Shown: in pieces, positions 12,180-24,695 of the stretch | How positions within the stretch are numbered: position 1 is the stretch's first letter | Layout of the letters: the number at the start of each line of letters is the position of its first letter | NCBI GenBank assembly: GCA_016748015.1 | Contig: JAAOMT010000618.1 | Location: forward strand, 3,301-67,300 | Direction: 5' to 3' | Length of the DNA stretch: 64,000 nt | Source: Geosiphon pyriformis | Lineage: Eukaryota; Glomeromycota; Glomeromycetes; Archaeosporales; Geosiphonaceae | The notes under the pieces: generated by a model | The model's database searches: none | What the model was told of the DNA's origin: nothing | What the model saw: the letters and a program-made list of their open reading frames with translations, nothing else | Program-made: the position numbers and the translations under genes

Positions 12180-12799
12180 TTATCAAATTACAAGTGTTAA
12201 ACATTATGATTATACTTTACCAAGTTTACTTATAACATTTGGTGTTCTTTGTAAGGTTATAAAATTCATAAAAACAAAGCACCTGAAAAACTCACAAAAT
12301 AATAATTATTGGAACTGTTAAAAAAAATCATTTGTTTTTTAAAAAAGTCTTATATCAACACTTTTAAAATATCAAAAAAGATATTTACTACTAAAAATGA
12401 TTTTTTTTATTATATACAAGTTAAAATTGACTATTATTTAGACAAAACAACTAATATTAAAAAACTTAAAATTATAACTACCAAAAGAACAATAACAGAG
12501 ATCTTTTTTTTATTAACAAGAAAATTGAGTTATATACTAAAAATCAATATTTACAATTATAAAAAAACCATAATATAAAATCCAATTCCAAAAAATCAAA
12601 ATCTAATTTAGAAAGTAATACTCAATAATAGTCTGTACAAAAAAAAACCACAACCTACTATTAACAAGAAATCAAGATTTTTTTGGTTTGTAAATTTGTT
12701 TTTAATTTATAAACTTAAGTATAAGTTTTTATAATTTTAATATTACACAATATATTAATTTAATTATTAATTTTTGTCATTAAATTAATAATTAAAAAA
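12180..12799 (+). repeat. Remnant of an LTR element (LTR end, PBS-like site, decayed leader)
   Basis: At about 12230-12260 the sequence TAACATTTGGTGTTCTTTG is followed by a leader resembling that of element B (TAACATTTGGTGCTCTCTG at 22534). So an old related LTR/primer-binding-site junction lies here, next to A. The open frame 12309-12578 is almost only Lys/Ile/Asn/Thr codons and lacks a start, and is probably degenerate. No other gene is seen. Confidence 0.4.
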
Positions 12800-13481
12800 T
12801 ACTATTATAATTGAAATTTATATTTTTTATTAATTATTACATGTATTAATTACTAATGTTATATAATTAGCTACTCTATTTTTAGATAGTAATCATTAAC
12901 CTAATTAATGACTTAACTATTAATCTAATCATTAACCTGATCATTAACCACTTTTGATAACTATATAAGCAATAAATTTCTTAGCTATAGAAATACATAT
13001 CAGAAATTAAGGAAATTAAATAAATAAAATAACAACTTTCATTTCAATTTTTCTTTTATCACTAATTTCTCTTTCTCTACTTTCAATTATTTAAACATCT
13101 TAGAATAAAAGATTACTTATTGGTTATTTCCTACTTTTTTTCTGAAATGTGTAATTGTAATATTTAAAAATTATTAAATAAAACATGACTGAAGAGTACA
13201 TCTAATACCTGATATTGAATTCTAAAAGTGTTAATATAAAGCATAGAATTATACCAGTATGTAATCATTTGTTAACAGTACAGACTATTTCTCTACTTTT
13301 AAATTTTCTGGTTATTTTTTAAAAAGTATAGCAACTAAGATATTTTATGAAACTGATTTCACATATTGAATCCATACTTATTTAATTCATTTTTTAAAGT
13401 TGAATTCTTTTTAATTCCTTTATTACTCTATAATTCTGTTCTCTTTTGCTATCTATTAACTTATTATTTTAATTCATAACA
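12800..13481 (+). repeat. 5' LTR of element A
   Basis: Direct repeat of 19769-20555: the starts align (TATTATAATTGAAA against TATTATGATTGAAA), as do the shared TTAATTATTACATGTATTAA core and the ends near CATAACA / TGTAACA. It is about 100 bp shorter because the internal TGATCATTAA-type repeat has fewer copies. Confidence 0.8.
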
Positions 13482-13487
13482 TAAAAG

Positions 13488-13504
13488 TGGTGCTCCTTGT
13501 GAGG
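13488..13504 (+). other. Primer-binding site of element A
   Basis: TGGTGCTCCTTGTGAGG lies just inside the 5' LTR. The same TGGTGCT start occurs inside the 5' LTRs of B (22541), C (33889) and D (minus strand near 32597), so all four probably prime with the same tRNA. The tRNA identity was not resolved. Confidence 0.55.
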
Positions 13505-13619
13505 TTGTCAAAATCTATTTTGTTTCTTATTATATGAATAATTATTTATATTTGTCACAATAATCAGAAGAATACTTTAAAGCACACAATAAAAATAATC
13601 TAGACTTTATTAAACTTAA

Positions 13620-14920
13620 TTCTTTGCCCTTTTGCTTGATTTGCTTCTCTATTGAAAAACAATCTAGTAGACAATTCCAAAACTTTTAGAACTTGTTCTT
13701 AAACAAGTATTTAACTAAAACTTATACAGCTTATACAACCTATTACTTTAACCAAGCTTATCTTGAAAACAACTTTAAAGAAAAAACAACAGCATTAATC
13801 AGCTTTTATATTAAACAATAATATCCTGATTTTGAATATCTAAATTACCAAATTTACATCTGGATTGCTGCTCACCACTTAACTGAAACTTTCTTTGAAA
13901 CAGAAGAAGAAAGTTATCAAATTGCTCTTGTTTTTGATTTTTTTTTAAGTAAATCAGAACACTCTACACAAACAGTTATTTCTAAACCAATGGCTAATGA
14001 CCCTATACAACAAAATATTTTAGTCACTCTTCAAAACATACAAACTGCTTTAAGGCAAAAAAACAATATCTCATTACTATTATTCAGAAGTAATACACAA
14101 GATCTAATTAAATGGTTGGATGACTTTGAAAGAACTGCTACAGCCAATCAATATAATAATAAATACAAATTCAAACTCATTGATGGCTATCTTCAAGGCT
14201 CTTCTGCTACTTGGTTTTTACAAAAAACCAATGCTAATGCTCAGCAAAGAATTATTAAATGGACATCAACAAATACTAGAGAAAACAACACCTCTTTTAC
14301 TATCTGGTTTGAAATAAAATTTAGAACTCTTATTTTAATATCCAAATAATACATGAAATTAGAAAGAAAAACTCAAGATCCTGGTGAAGTTGTAACTAAG
14401 TATGTCAAAGCAATCAGAAAGTTAATTAAGCAAATAGACTTTGGAAAGAATTAGACAAAAAAACAAAAGATTTATTCCTTTACAAAAAGATTAAAAACTG
14501 ATCTTTCCTATGCTTTTTGGTCTCTTCTGGCTCTAAAAAATAATCTTACAATAGATATGGCTATTGAACTTGCCCAGAAAATAGAAGACAATCAAAAAAT
14601 ACATCTAAGATCTATACTTCTAGTTTTTGTTTTTGCTCTTGTTATGGCTCCTGCTCCCCAAATAGTTGCTACCTCTTTTGCTGTCCAAATTCAAGACCCA
14701 AATGAACAGTTGATAGATAAACTCACAGCCAATCTTGTCTAGTTACTGGAACTCTTAGTCCAAGCAATCAAAAATAATTAACAATCACAAAGACCCAGAT
14801 TTGAACCCCATTTTAATCAGCCTCAGCAACTTCCTTATCAAAGACAATAAAATTGTGGCCCATTTGTATGTTATCACTGTAAATTAACTAAACATTTTTT
14901 CAGAAATTGTAACAATTTTT
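13620..14920 (+). pseudogene. Element A gag (capsid + zinc knuckle), broken
   Basis: Several open stretches in register read as Ty3/gypsy Gag. 13990-14349 holds the retrotransposon-Gag core (LIKWLDDFERTATANQ, then DGYLQGSSATWFLQK). The CCHC zinc knuckle CYHCKLTKHFFRNC (C-x2-C-x4-H-x4-C) lies near 14872-14914. Stops sit at 14347-14349, 14454, 14740 and near 14848, several at expected Gln, so no full Gag can be made. Upstream open sequence (13620-13990) looks like the Gag N-terminus. Role when intact: particle formation and RNA packaging. Confidence 0.7.
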
Positions 14921-15469
14921 CTTTGTCTTTTCCAGCTTCCAAAAACAATAACAATCAAAACAACAGAATCATTAATAACAATGTCTCTAATCAAAGATCT
15001 AATCATGCCAACATTAATTTCTTTGGAAAGAATCTCTTAGTTAAAGCCACTGTTTATTAGCCTTTAAACTAGTAGACATATCTTCAAAGGGTAAGAGTAC
15101 AAGCCAACCAAAAAAAAACTCTTTTTATGCTTTTAACTTAACTGATGATAATCATAACATGAATGAACTAGTAATCAACACTTCTGAATCAACAAAAAAA
15201 AAAAAAAGGCCAAGATTAATTTCGTTTTAGACTCAAATAAAGCATTTACATCAACTGCTAATAACAATAAGCCACCAAAGACTAAAGTTTTTAAGAATTT
15301 TTCAAAGCTAGAATCCTTAAAAATTGTACAAAAATCTGGTCTTTATTCAGTTGTCAAAGATCTTATAAAAACCCCAGTTCACATTACTTTTGGCCAATTA
15401 ATGATTCAGAAAAGACCTTCACAAATCCTTGATCTTAAAAAAAAAGACACTAAAAACCAACAAACACTC

Positions 15470-16226
15470 TTGTCAAGCTGAACTTACTGACAACAGCAAT
15501 ATTATCTTTCTTATTTGCAAGACCCAAATGGCTGGTTATTTTATTGACTTGATCTTAAACAGTGAATCATTTGTCAGTATAATTGCCAAATACTTTCTAG
15601 AAACTATTAGAAGAAAGATTAATAAATCTTCTATCTAGCCTATGATCAATGTATATGGTAACAAGAAAAAAGACCTGGGCATAGCCAAAACTGTTTCTGT
15701 TTGGATTAACAGCATTAGCATTAAAACTGACATAGAAGTATCTAAAACAAAAGAGTATACTATAATTGTTGGCAATAAGTGGCTTAAGAAAACCAAAGTA
15801 CTACTTGACTATAAACTTTATAAGCTAATCATCAGATATGATAAAAATCTCATTGTGGTTAAGTATTATTATTGGACAACTCTTTCAGTACCCAAACAAA
15901 ACCAAGAAAAAAAACAATTAGATGAATCAGATAATAATGAGAGCGATAAAGAAAAAGATCAAAAAGAACAAGAAAAAACTGCTGAATTCATCTATACTAT
16001 TTTCACCAATAATAACAAGTCATTAGATAAAATTAAAGCTGACAAAAAAGAAATTATTGTAAATGGCAAGCTGATTTACTGCTCTACTATAATGTTTTCA
16101 GAAAAACTTTTGATAGAAAATCTGGCAAAAAAGCCAAATACAGTTATTAGTAGTATGGTCCTTATGTCAAGTGCTAATACAATAAATCTTTGTATTCTCC
16201 TAGTAATGAATATAAGTTCTGCCTAA
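15470..16226 (+). pseudogene. Element A aspartic protease region, broken
   Basis: Around 15530-15560 a retropepsin-like strand, FIDLILNSESFVSII, has the catalytic Asp-Ser-Gly replaced by Asn-Ser-Glu. A typical C-terminal part follows in 15642-16226 (IIVGNKWLKKTKVLLDYK), then an acidic Glu/Lys/Asp linker toward RT. A TAG at 15639-15641 splits it. The altered active site and the stop mean it is non-functional. Confidence 0.6.
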
Positions 16227-16479
16227 TCTATTATAAATATTGGGAGCCAATTAGTTTAATACCCAGAAAAAAAATAAAAGAAATACAGAAGTCCTTTGAG
16301 AATAAATTATCTAAGATCTAATCACTTACAATAAAATAAAAAGAACTCTTTTCTAAAGAAAAAAAAGTAGACATTGAAAATCTGTTGGCTAAAAATAGTC
16401 CAGTTATCTCAAAACAAGGTAATATCTTTAGATAAACTCATGTAATACAATACACTATCACCATTAGAGAAACTCATCT

Positions 16480-17270
16480 TATCTATTTGAAGTTTTATTA
16501 ATTCAATTGACACAATAATAAGTTTATCAAAAAAGAAATAACCTGAATAAAAAATCTTGGATTTATACAAGAAACCAAATGGGCTTTTCCAGTTGTAGTA
16601 ATATCCAAGAAAGATAAAACCCTATGTTTCTGTGTTGATTATTATCAATTAAATGCCATTACTATAAAAGACATATATCTACTTTTCAAAATTAATATAA
16701 TGCTAAACAAATTTAATAGTGCTGCTTTTTTTTCAACTATTGACTTAACTACTGGATTCTGCCAAATAGAGATAGATCCAGAAAGCAGAAAGAAAACTGC
16801 TTTCATTATTAAGTATGGTATCTATGAATTCACAGCTATGTCTTTTGGTTTTACCAATGTCTCTTTTATTTTTCAATGCCTAATGAACAAAGTGTTTAAA
16901 TCAGTAAAAAAAAACTTTGTTTTAGTCTATTTGGATGACATAATTGTATATTTAAAAACTTGGGATAAACATCTAGAATATTTACAAAAGATTTTTGACC
17001 TCCTAAAAAATGCTGGTCTTAAGATAAATCCAATCAAATTTTTCTTTAGATAACAATCCACCCAGTTTTTTGGTTATTTTATTACAAAAAATGGAATCTT
17101 TCTTGATCTAGCTAAAGTTGAAAAAATTCAAAACATTAGACAACCAATGAATGTTCCTGAACTATGCTCTTTTTTTGGTTTGGCTTCTTACTATCACAAA
17201 TTTATCAAGGATTTTTATAAAATTACTTTTTCTCTTAATTAGCTACTCAAAAAAAATGTTAATTATTACT
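16480..17270 (+). pseudogene. Element A reverse transcriptase, broken
   Basis: Ty3/gypsy RT blocks are in order: CVDYYQLNAITIKD, FFSTIDLTTGFCQIEI, TAFIIKYGIYEFTAMSFG, and the catalytic VLVYLDDIIVY near 16920-16950, in the open frame 16700-17053, then FFGYFITKNGI and SFFGLASYYHKFIKDF. The YLDD motif is intact, but stops at 17051 and elsewhere break the frame. Confidence 0.8.
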
Positions 17271-17279
17271 GAAGCACTT

Positions 17280-19080
17280 ATTAACAAAAAGCTTTTAAAA
17301 CACTGAAGAAAAAACTTGTTACTGAACTAATCTTTAAGCAATCTAACCTAAACCAACTTTTTATTCTCTATATTAATGTATCTGGCTATGAACTTGAAAC
17401 TGTTTTCTCACAAAAAAATGAAAATAGCAAGGAACATGCTATAGCATATGTTAGTAAATCTCTTACATCAGCAGAAAAAAACTATTCAGTTACTGAACAA
17501 AAATGCTTAGTAGTAGTTTGGACTACTAGTTATTGGGATCAATATTTTTTTGGTGTGAAATTCCTAGTAGTAACAGATCATCAAGCCTTGGTTTGGCTGT
17601 ATAACAAAAAAAAGCTGGAATATAAATAGATAACTTATTGAATACTCTATCTAAATGAATTTAACTATAACATTTAACATTACAAAGGAGCTAATTATCA
17701 AAATGCCAATGCTTTCTCCAGACTTACCATTCAGTAATAGTACAACTTTTCAACCAAACCAACTTAAATTATTAGTAACTCCCTTATAAACAAACACAAT
17801 AATAGACTTAGACAACTACTCTGCCTTAATAAAATTTTTGGATAAAAGACAATACTCACCAGACTACACTCAACAGCAAAGAGAACATTTGTGTAAACAA
17901 TCAAATTTTTATTTAATCTACTAGAACCAGTTATATAAAAGAAACAAAAAAGATCTTGACTATTTCCAAAAAATTATCAGATTTGAAAAATGAGAAATTG
18001 TAATATATAATATGCACATTAACTCATTAATTAGACACTTTAAAAAAACAAAAACAATTCAGAAAATCTTAACTCACTATTATTAATCTACCTTGGGAAA
18101 AGACATTGCTAAGTACATTAAAATCTATGACATCTGCCAAAGAAAAGACAAATCCAATCAAAAAAAAAATATCCATCCAATTTCTGTTGGTCAACTATTT
18201 GATAAAATATTGTTGAATCTTTAACAATAACTTCTAAAGGCAATAAATATATTATTATAACTACTGACTATTTTACAAAGTGAGTAGAAGCAAGAGCCAC
18301 TCCAGACTAAACAGCAGTTTCAATAGCCAATTTTATTTATAAAGATATTATTTGCTGTCATAGCTGCTCCAAAAAACTTTTATCTGATAGAAAAAGAGCT
18401 TTTCTTAGTACACTAATTAAAGAACTTTGTAAAAAAATAGAAATATGTCATAAACTTTTCTCTTTTTACCACCTTCAAAAAAATGGTTTAATGAAATATT
18501 TTAATAAAACATTATGTAAAACCTTAGCCAAAACCAGTAAAAAAACAAACTTATAAAACAAAGTACTGTCTTTAGCTTTGTTTGTTTATAGAACTGTAAA
18601 TTATAACATAACAAGTTATAAATTTTTTTATCTGCTCTATGGACATATAACAACACTATCAATAGAAATTGATATTGAAACAATATTCTTTAAAGAAATC
18701 ACAATAGAGAATTATAAAAACATTTTGCAAAGAAAACTTGATACCATTCTTAACTTATTGATAGAAGCACAAATAATTGCCTTTGAAAAGATAAAACAGT
18801 TCTAAGAAAAGCTTAAGAAAAAAAAAACTTATAAAACACTTTTTTTAAGTATTGATGACTTGGTTTTGGAATATTGCTTAAACAAAAACAATGTTTATGA
18901 TAATAAATTCTCTAGCCAGTAGAAAAAATCTTTTATAGTTAACAAAATTTTAAACAATAGTTCTTATATCTTACAAAATTAATATGGAACAATCTTCAAT
19001 GATTGTCTTATTCATAATACATAATTTAAGAAATATTATAAACAATTTGATTAGTTGTTTATTGTGGTAATACCAATTTA
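17280..19080 (+). pseudogene. Element A RNase H and integrase, broken
   Basis: RNase H is readable at 17340-17730 (AIAYVSKSLTSAEKNYSVTE, VTDHQALVWLY). Integrase follows with the zinc-binding segment near 17990-18160 (MHINSLIRHF, then CQRKDK) and a decayed catalytic core. The end, 18840-19080, has the usual post-core motif (DDLVLEYC, IVNKILNNSSYILQN). Many stops and shifts are present. Confidence 0.65.
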
Positions 19081-19349
19081 AATAATCAGCAAAAATCAAG
19101 TATAAATAAATGCACCATTCCCAAAACAGAAGTATCTTCAATTAACATAAATAATTATTTTCTGGATCAAAACATTTAAAACACTTTCTATACTCTCCAT
19201 GAGTATTAAATCAAAAACTATTCAAATGCTATTCTGACCATTAGAAAACAGACCATTATAACTAATAATAGTGGAACACATACTGTTATTAGATCTAAGA
19301 AAACCACTACCAGAAAAAAAAAATTGGTAACAAAATAGATAAATATTTA

Positions 19350-19802
19350 TTGAAAAATATAACAGCAGTTATACTCTCACTTTACAGCACAATTAAAAAA
19401 ACAATTCAAAAAATATTGTACATAGACAAAAACTTGTCATATAAAAAGCAACTAGAACTTTATAATCACTTTAGTAAAATTATAGAAAATATGAAACTCT
19501 TGAAAAAAACAACTTTAGAGATACAGATAGAATTTTTGAGCATTATATGGTTAGATATTCTAAGAGTTTTAACTATTGCTAAAAGAGCTAAAACTCTAAT
19601 ACAAAGATTTGGTCTCTTGGATACAAAATTTATTTCACCTCAAGTATTATATACTTTATTTACAAAAGGCTTCAACAAACTAGTTAGCTTTAAGTTAAAC
19701 AAAACTTTTCAAATAGATTACATTATAAATAACTTGATTTTGCTGGAACTCAATCTCTTTGAAAAGAATGATATTATGATTGAAACTCATACTTTTTATT
19801 AA
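19350..19802 (+). CDS. Element A extra ORF downstream of integrase
   Basis: A 150-codon ORF starts after the integrase end and reaches 34 bp into the 3' LTR. The predicted protein is helical, rich in Leu/Ile/Lys, with no signal peptide and no clear membrane span. B and D also carry an extra ORF in this position, and those two look related to each other. A's version is only loosely similar (LLDTKFISPQVLYTLFTKGF against a matching stretch in B). Envelope-like function is not supported by any motif. It is the longest unbroken frame in A. Confidence 0.45.
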   Translation: MKNITAVILSLYSTIKKTIQKILYIDKNLSYKKQLELYNHFSKIIENMKLLKKTTLEIQIEFLSIIWLDILRVLTIAKRAKTLIQRFGLLDTKFISPQVLYTLFTKGFNKLVSFKLNKTFQIDYIINNLILLELNLFEKNDIMIETHTFY

Positions 19803-20555
19803 TTATTACATATATTAATCACTGATGTCATATAATTAGCCACCTTATTTTTAGATACTGATTATTGATCTGATCAATAACCTGATCATTAATCTAATTA
19901 TTGACCTGATCATTAACTTGATCATTAATTTGATTATTGATCTGATTATTAACCTAATCAATGACCTAATTATTGACTTGATTATTAATTTGATTATTGA
20001 TCTAGTCATTAACTTGATCATTGACTATTTTTAATAGCTATATAAACAATAAATTTTTTAGCTATAAAAATACATGTCAGAAATCAATGAAATCAAATAA
20101 ATAAAATAATAACTTTTATCTTAATTCTTCTCTTATTGCTAATTTTTTTTTCTTTACCTTCAAATATGCAAACATCTTAGAATAAAAGATTGTTTGTTAT
20201 TTTCTACTCTTTTTTTGAAATATGTAATTGTAGCATTTAAAAATTATTGAATAAAACATGACTAAAAAGTATATCTAATATCTAATATTAAATTTTAAGA
20301 GTGCTAACATGAAACATAGAATTATACCAATATGTAATTATTTATTAACAGTATAGACTATCTTTTTACCTTCAGATTCTACAGTTATTTTTTAAAAAGT
20401 ATAGCAATTGAGATATTTTATGAGATTGATTTCACACATTAAATCTATACTTATTCAATTCACTCTTTGAAGTTGAATTTTTTTTGATTTCTTTTATAAC
20501 CCTACAATTCTGTTCTCTCTTACTATTCATTAGCTTATTACTCCAACTTGTAACA
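19769..20555 (+). repeat. 3' LTR of element A
   Basis: Pairs with 12800-13481 and ends in CTTGTAACA. It contains an expanded 12-bp minisatellite (19861-20032). Confidence 0.8.
19861..20032 (+). repeat. 12-bp minisatellite inside the LTR of element A
   Basis: About 13 tandem variants of ACCTGATCATTA, alternating with ACTTGATTATTG-type units. The 5' LTR has roughly five units at 12890-12950, which explains most of the LTR length difference. Confidence 0.7.
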
Positions 20556-20626
20556 ATATTAAGCACCAAGTTATAAGTTTGTTATTTGTTTTAACACCCC
20601 AAATAATTATTTGTAATATTAAAAAA
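20556..20626 (+). repeat. Fragment of a B-type LTR tail
   Basis: The stretch from AGCACCAAGTTATAAGTTTG through TTAACACCCCAAATAATTAT to TTGTAATATT matches the last 60 bp of the LTRs of element B (for example 46313-46368). Element A appears to have landed in or beside an older B-type LTR. Confidence 0.5.
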
Positions 20627-20639
20627 CTATTACTAGTTG

Positions 20640-21693
20640 TTAAAAATTTACTGGATGAGTTATTTTTACTCTAGTACTTGGTGATACTTTCAAGATCAAA
20701 TTGGTTCATGTTAAAACTGTTTTTTGGTCTGTACATAGTTTTTTGGGTATGAAGTTAGTATTAAAAGACAATGTAAAACTTTTTTGTATAGAGTTTGCTT
20801 CTTAAAGTTCTTTGAATACTGTATTTCTGGTTGAACTTACAAGCTCTGTTTGTTTTGTCACTCTTAAAATTGCCAAGTTTTTGGTAGTTTCTGAATTTGG
20901 TTCTTTTTTTGCTGCTGTTGTGCTGCATAATATGCCCTTGAATATATCTGCTATTAATATTAAGTCAGTTTTTAGTGTTTTCAATAAGGTTTTTCATGTT
21001 GTACTAAAACTTATTGGTGTTTAACAATACATAGTTGTTTACTTTAATAAATTAGATACTGCTGCATCTGTTCTTAATTACTAGTTAGCATTAGTAAACA
21101 AAGATAGTATTTAAATTTTTTTTTTCATAAATTAAAAAGAAACTATTCTGTTTTATGATAAGTTTAGGACCAAGTTGGTCAACTTTTCTTTTGACTGTAT
21201 TGCTTTTAAGATTAGTAATATGATTTTTTAAGTTGGTAGTTGGGCTTGTTTTATTCTTTGTTTATCTGATTTTGGTCATCATTTTCAGTTTGCTCTGGTT
21301 ATATTTGGCTCTTAAGTTGATTTGAATTCTGTAATTGTTAAGACTAGTATGCTAAAAAAATGTTATACTTAGTAGTAAAACTTTTGGTTGTTGGTATTAC
21401 TTTAAATGTCAAAAGATAAATTATTTGGCTATAAATTGTACAGTTTTTTTATCTTCTTCTTTCATGGCTCTCAAGATGTTTAAATTGTATTTTGTGAGTA
21501 ATGTTTTTTATGCTAAAGTTTCTGCTTATCCAGATTTTTTTAAGTTTCCTTTTTTGATAGCTTTTGTTTCTTTTTTTGTAATTGTTAGTAATCTTCTGTT
21601 TTTCTTTTGGCTGGCATCTTTGGAATCTGATTTGGTTAAGTTGTCAGTTTTGGTAAAATTAATTTTTAAATCTGTTAATGTATTGGTTATTGT
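20640..21693 (+). mobile_element. LINE copy 1, 5' part (interrupted by element B)
   Basis: Open stretches (20812-21024, 21425-21727) read as the N-terminal region of a LINE protein I know from arbuscular mycorrhizal fungi: NTVFLVELTSSVCFVTLKIA, an RRM-like repeat, then LESDLVKLSVLVKLIFKSV. The frame stops exactly where the B LTR begins and the same protein resumes after 46368, so B inserted into this LINE. Many stops; no start codon region is evident. Confidence 0.6.
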
Positions 21694-22538
21694 TGTTACT
21701 CATAGAAATATAGAGAATATATATTAACATAGTTATTAACCAATTAGAAATAGATGTAATAAAATGTGGAATTCCAGGATTCCTCTCAGGAATTGCAAAA
21801 TTCTAGGAATTACAAGATTCTCACAAGAAATTGCAGAATTCCAGAATTTCAAGATTCCTCTTAAAAGAATTGCAGGATTCTTGTTGTGAAGAATTGAGGA
21901 ATTTCAATTATGTATATATAGCAGTAGAATTAGAAGCTAAAAAAACAGACCTCTCAGTTTAGATTTCATCTAGACAACTTTTCAAACCACAAATAAATAA
22001 CTGTTTGTTATCTCAAATCCGCTGCCACTATCAACACTTCATGTTGATAGTAATTGATACTTAACCACACTGGAACAATAGCTCTTGATCACAGCTATTG
22101 ACAGAATACTAACTTGTAAATCGCCTTGGCTTATTTCTTTTCTTTTTTTATTTCTTTTTTTTTCTTTATTTCTTGCTTTGATTTTATTGTTGTTTACTAA
22201 CTTTATTGAGGATTAATGTGTGGGGTACTGACATCAGAATAAACATAATTGGTAAAAGACCCAGAAATAAGGGTAGAACACTTAATTGAGGATAGCTTAC
22301 CAGGAGGAATACCAGCCATCAAGCTGAGAAAAAAATTGACAAAATTGTGGTTTTGGGAAGCTACGGATAAAACTATTACCATTGAATCTCTGTCCATTAT
22401 ACAAAGAACTCAACCAAACCCTTCGAATACAAACCTGTCAGACACAAATCTTCAGATTACTATTAACTGCAACTAGATTTGAGCACTAAGTTATGGGTTT
22501 GTTATCTAATTCAACACCAAAAATAGTCACCTGTAACA
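21694..22538 (+). repeat. 5' LTR of element B
   Basis: It starts TGTTACTCATAG and ends CACCTGTAACA. The first 250 bp are built from imperfect repeats of GGAATTCCAGGATTCCTCTC, and a TATATATA box-like run lies near 21912. It is followed at 22541 by the primer-binding site TGGTGCTCTCTGTAAG. Confidence 0.85.
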
Positions 22539-22540
22539 TT

Positions 22541-23035
22541 TGGTGCTCTCTGTAAGATATAATTCTACAGAAAACCAGCACCAACACAAATCTAAAAGTG
22601 GCAGAATCAGAAAACATAGGAGCAAATTATCTAGAATTCATGAAATCCTTATTTCAAATCACAACCACATATCAGCAGAATCAGCTTTTAATTTCTATGT
22701 CAACAAAAGAATTGCCTATCTGTTAGGAACATCAATAAATATTGAATCGGCAAGAAAAGCCTTTTACAGTGAATTAATTCAAAATACCAACCTGCCAACA
22801 AATCACAATTTCGCCTCCATTATCATGGAAATCAACAAAGAATTTGAACACCACACACAGCAAAGATATCTCATTACTTATGTAAACAAAGGCAAAGGAA
22901 AACTGCAAACACCAGCAGTAACACCCAAAAAAATACAACCACCTACTTGGAAGAAAACAAAAGTTGAGTTCTCAACTAATCCATTATACCACTATACACC
23001 CGGAAGTGCTATTAATATTATATTTACTGGCATGG
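22541..23035 (+). pseudogene. Element B gag, N-terminal part (cut by element C)
   Basis: The open frame 22540-23073 runs from the primer-binding site without an ATG; the last native bases are ATGG at 23032-23035. Helical N-terminal Gag features (ESAFNFYVNKRIAYLLG, ESARKAFYSELIQNTNLP) are shared with the C copy (34024) and the start of D gag. It continues after 36676. Confidence 0.65.
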
Positions 23036-23712
23036 TGTTATTCATAAAATATAGAAAGTATATTAGCATATAAATTAGCCAATCATAGGTAGATGTAGGA
23101 AATGTGGAATTCCAGGATTCTTCTCAGAGAAATTGCAGAATTCCAGGAATTGCAAGATTCTCACATGAGGAATTACAGGATTCCAGAATTCCAGGATTCT
23201 TCTCAAAGGAATTGCAGAATTCCAGAAATTTCAGGATTCCTGACATGAAAAATTGAGGAATTGAGGAATCTTAAATACGTATATATAGCAGTAGTATCAG
23301 AAGTTAGAAAATTAGTCAATGAGACTTAGAGTCAATTGATTTGTGGAGTCAATTAGACTTATAGAATCAATTAGACTCGCAAAATCATAATTATTAAAAT
23401 TACAAAAAAAAAATCCTTTAGTGAAATCTTGTAGTTTTAGATTTGATCTAAGCAACCTTCTAGTTCCCAATCATCAAATAAATAATTATTCACTATTCCA
23501 ATCCCCTTGTCACTATCAACACTTCATGTTGATAGTAATTGATACTTAACCCCACTGGAACAATAGCTCTTGATCACAGCTATTGACAAAATACTAACTT
23601 GTGCATTGTTTTGGCTCATTTCTTTATTTTTTTTTCTTTTATTTTCTTTCATTCTTTGATTTTATTATTGTATACTAATTAAGTAAGGATTAAAGCACTG
23701 AGTTATTGACGT
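23036..23712 (+). repeat. 5' LTR of element C, first part
   Basis: It begins TGTTATTCATAAAATATAG and matches 35714 onward almost base for base until 23712, where element D starts. The remaining LTR (33582-33886) ends CACCTGTAACA. Confidence 0.85.
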
Positions 23713-24695
23713 TGTTACCAGAGGTTTTTGGTTTTTTCTTAACTCTTGTATGTTTTTTGTAATGCTGTTAATTCACGACTATGGGAAGTGTTTGAACCTC
23801 TGATAACTGAATTTTATCTTCAAATTATAGAAGATAATTTGAACTGCTGGGCTTATAAATAGAATGGCCAATTCCATGCCAGTTGCTTTATGTAGTTACA
23901 TTGTAGTAAACGTCAACTCTTTTCCAAGAATTGCTCATCTGGAAGCTCACTAAAAATGTGTAGTTACTTTGCTGTGAAAGTCAACTCTTCTACAGGAATC
24001 TTGTCTATAGGCTACCCTAATGATTATAATAAGAAAATAAAAGAAAGAAAATAAAAGAAATGTAAAAGAAATAGAATTCTGTCAAGGGAAACATTTTCTA
24101 TTCAGGCCTGGAGTCACTAACAGTTTACTGAAATTGGTAGCTAATCAATTTCAAAACATTAGTTGGGTTTTGGAGATTTTTCCAAGTGCAATAATTAAAA
24201 AATTTGGTTTTTTGAATTATTTGATATTTATTTCTTTTTGTGTGTGTAGAAATGGTTTTAAGTAATAAATCTAAAGTAAGATACATTTTTTTGAAGAGAG
24301 AAGCTCTTCTTTTATACAACTTATTGTAACACTATTCTATGAACTTGAACTGTGTTTTTTTTTCTACAATTTCACTGAACTAAAGATACATTTCGGCAAA
24401 CTATAAGTTATTTCTGTAAACTATTAGATATTTCAGTGAACTGTCAATTATTTCGGCAAATTTCTACAAATTTTGGCAAACTTTTGAATATTACATATTT
24501 TAGGGTATTGCATGATTGATCATCGCACTTAGATTACATTTGTGTTATGTACAAATTGGGTTATTAATTAAATAATAATTTCGGACATTTTGCTAATGTA
24601 ATAGGTAATAACTTGAAATAATAATATATGCTAATTAATGATAGGAATAAAGATAATTTCATGCTAAATAATATTTCTAATTTCGTCTGATAACA
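23713..24695 (-). repeat. 3' LTR of element D
   Basis: Pairs with 32600-33581 and also matches the solo LTR at 38148. A run of about five ~22-bp units of the type TTTCGGCAAACTATAAGTTA lies at 24380-24490. Confidence 0.85.

Larger units (their letters stand above)
12800..20555 (+). mobile_element. Element A: decayed Ty3/gypsy LTR retrotransposon
   Basis: Two direct LTRs (12800-13481, 19769-20555) flank gag, protease, RT, RNase H, integrase and an extra ORF in Ty3/gypsy order, all on the + strand and all interrupted by stops. The LTRs share long matching blocks but differ at many sites and in the size of an internal minisatellite, so the copy is old. Target duplications were not clear (AAAA against ATAT), so the LTR starts may be off by a few bases. 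The right LTR abuts a fragment resembling the tail of a B-type LTR. Confidence 0.85.

Noticed and set aside
12309-12578. 89-codon open frame near the A element
   Set aside because: Composition is almost only Lys/Ile/Asn/Thr, as expected from A+T-rich noncoding DNA.
19350-19802. Envelope gene making element A an endogenous retrovirus
   Set aside because: No signal peptide, cleavage site, fusion peptide or membrane anchor is visible; position alone is not enough.
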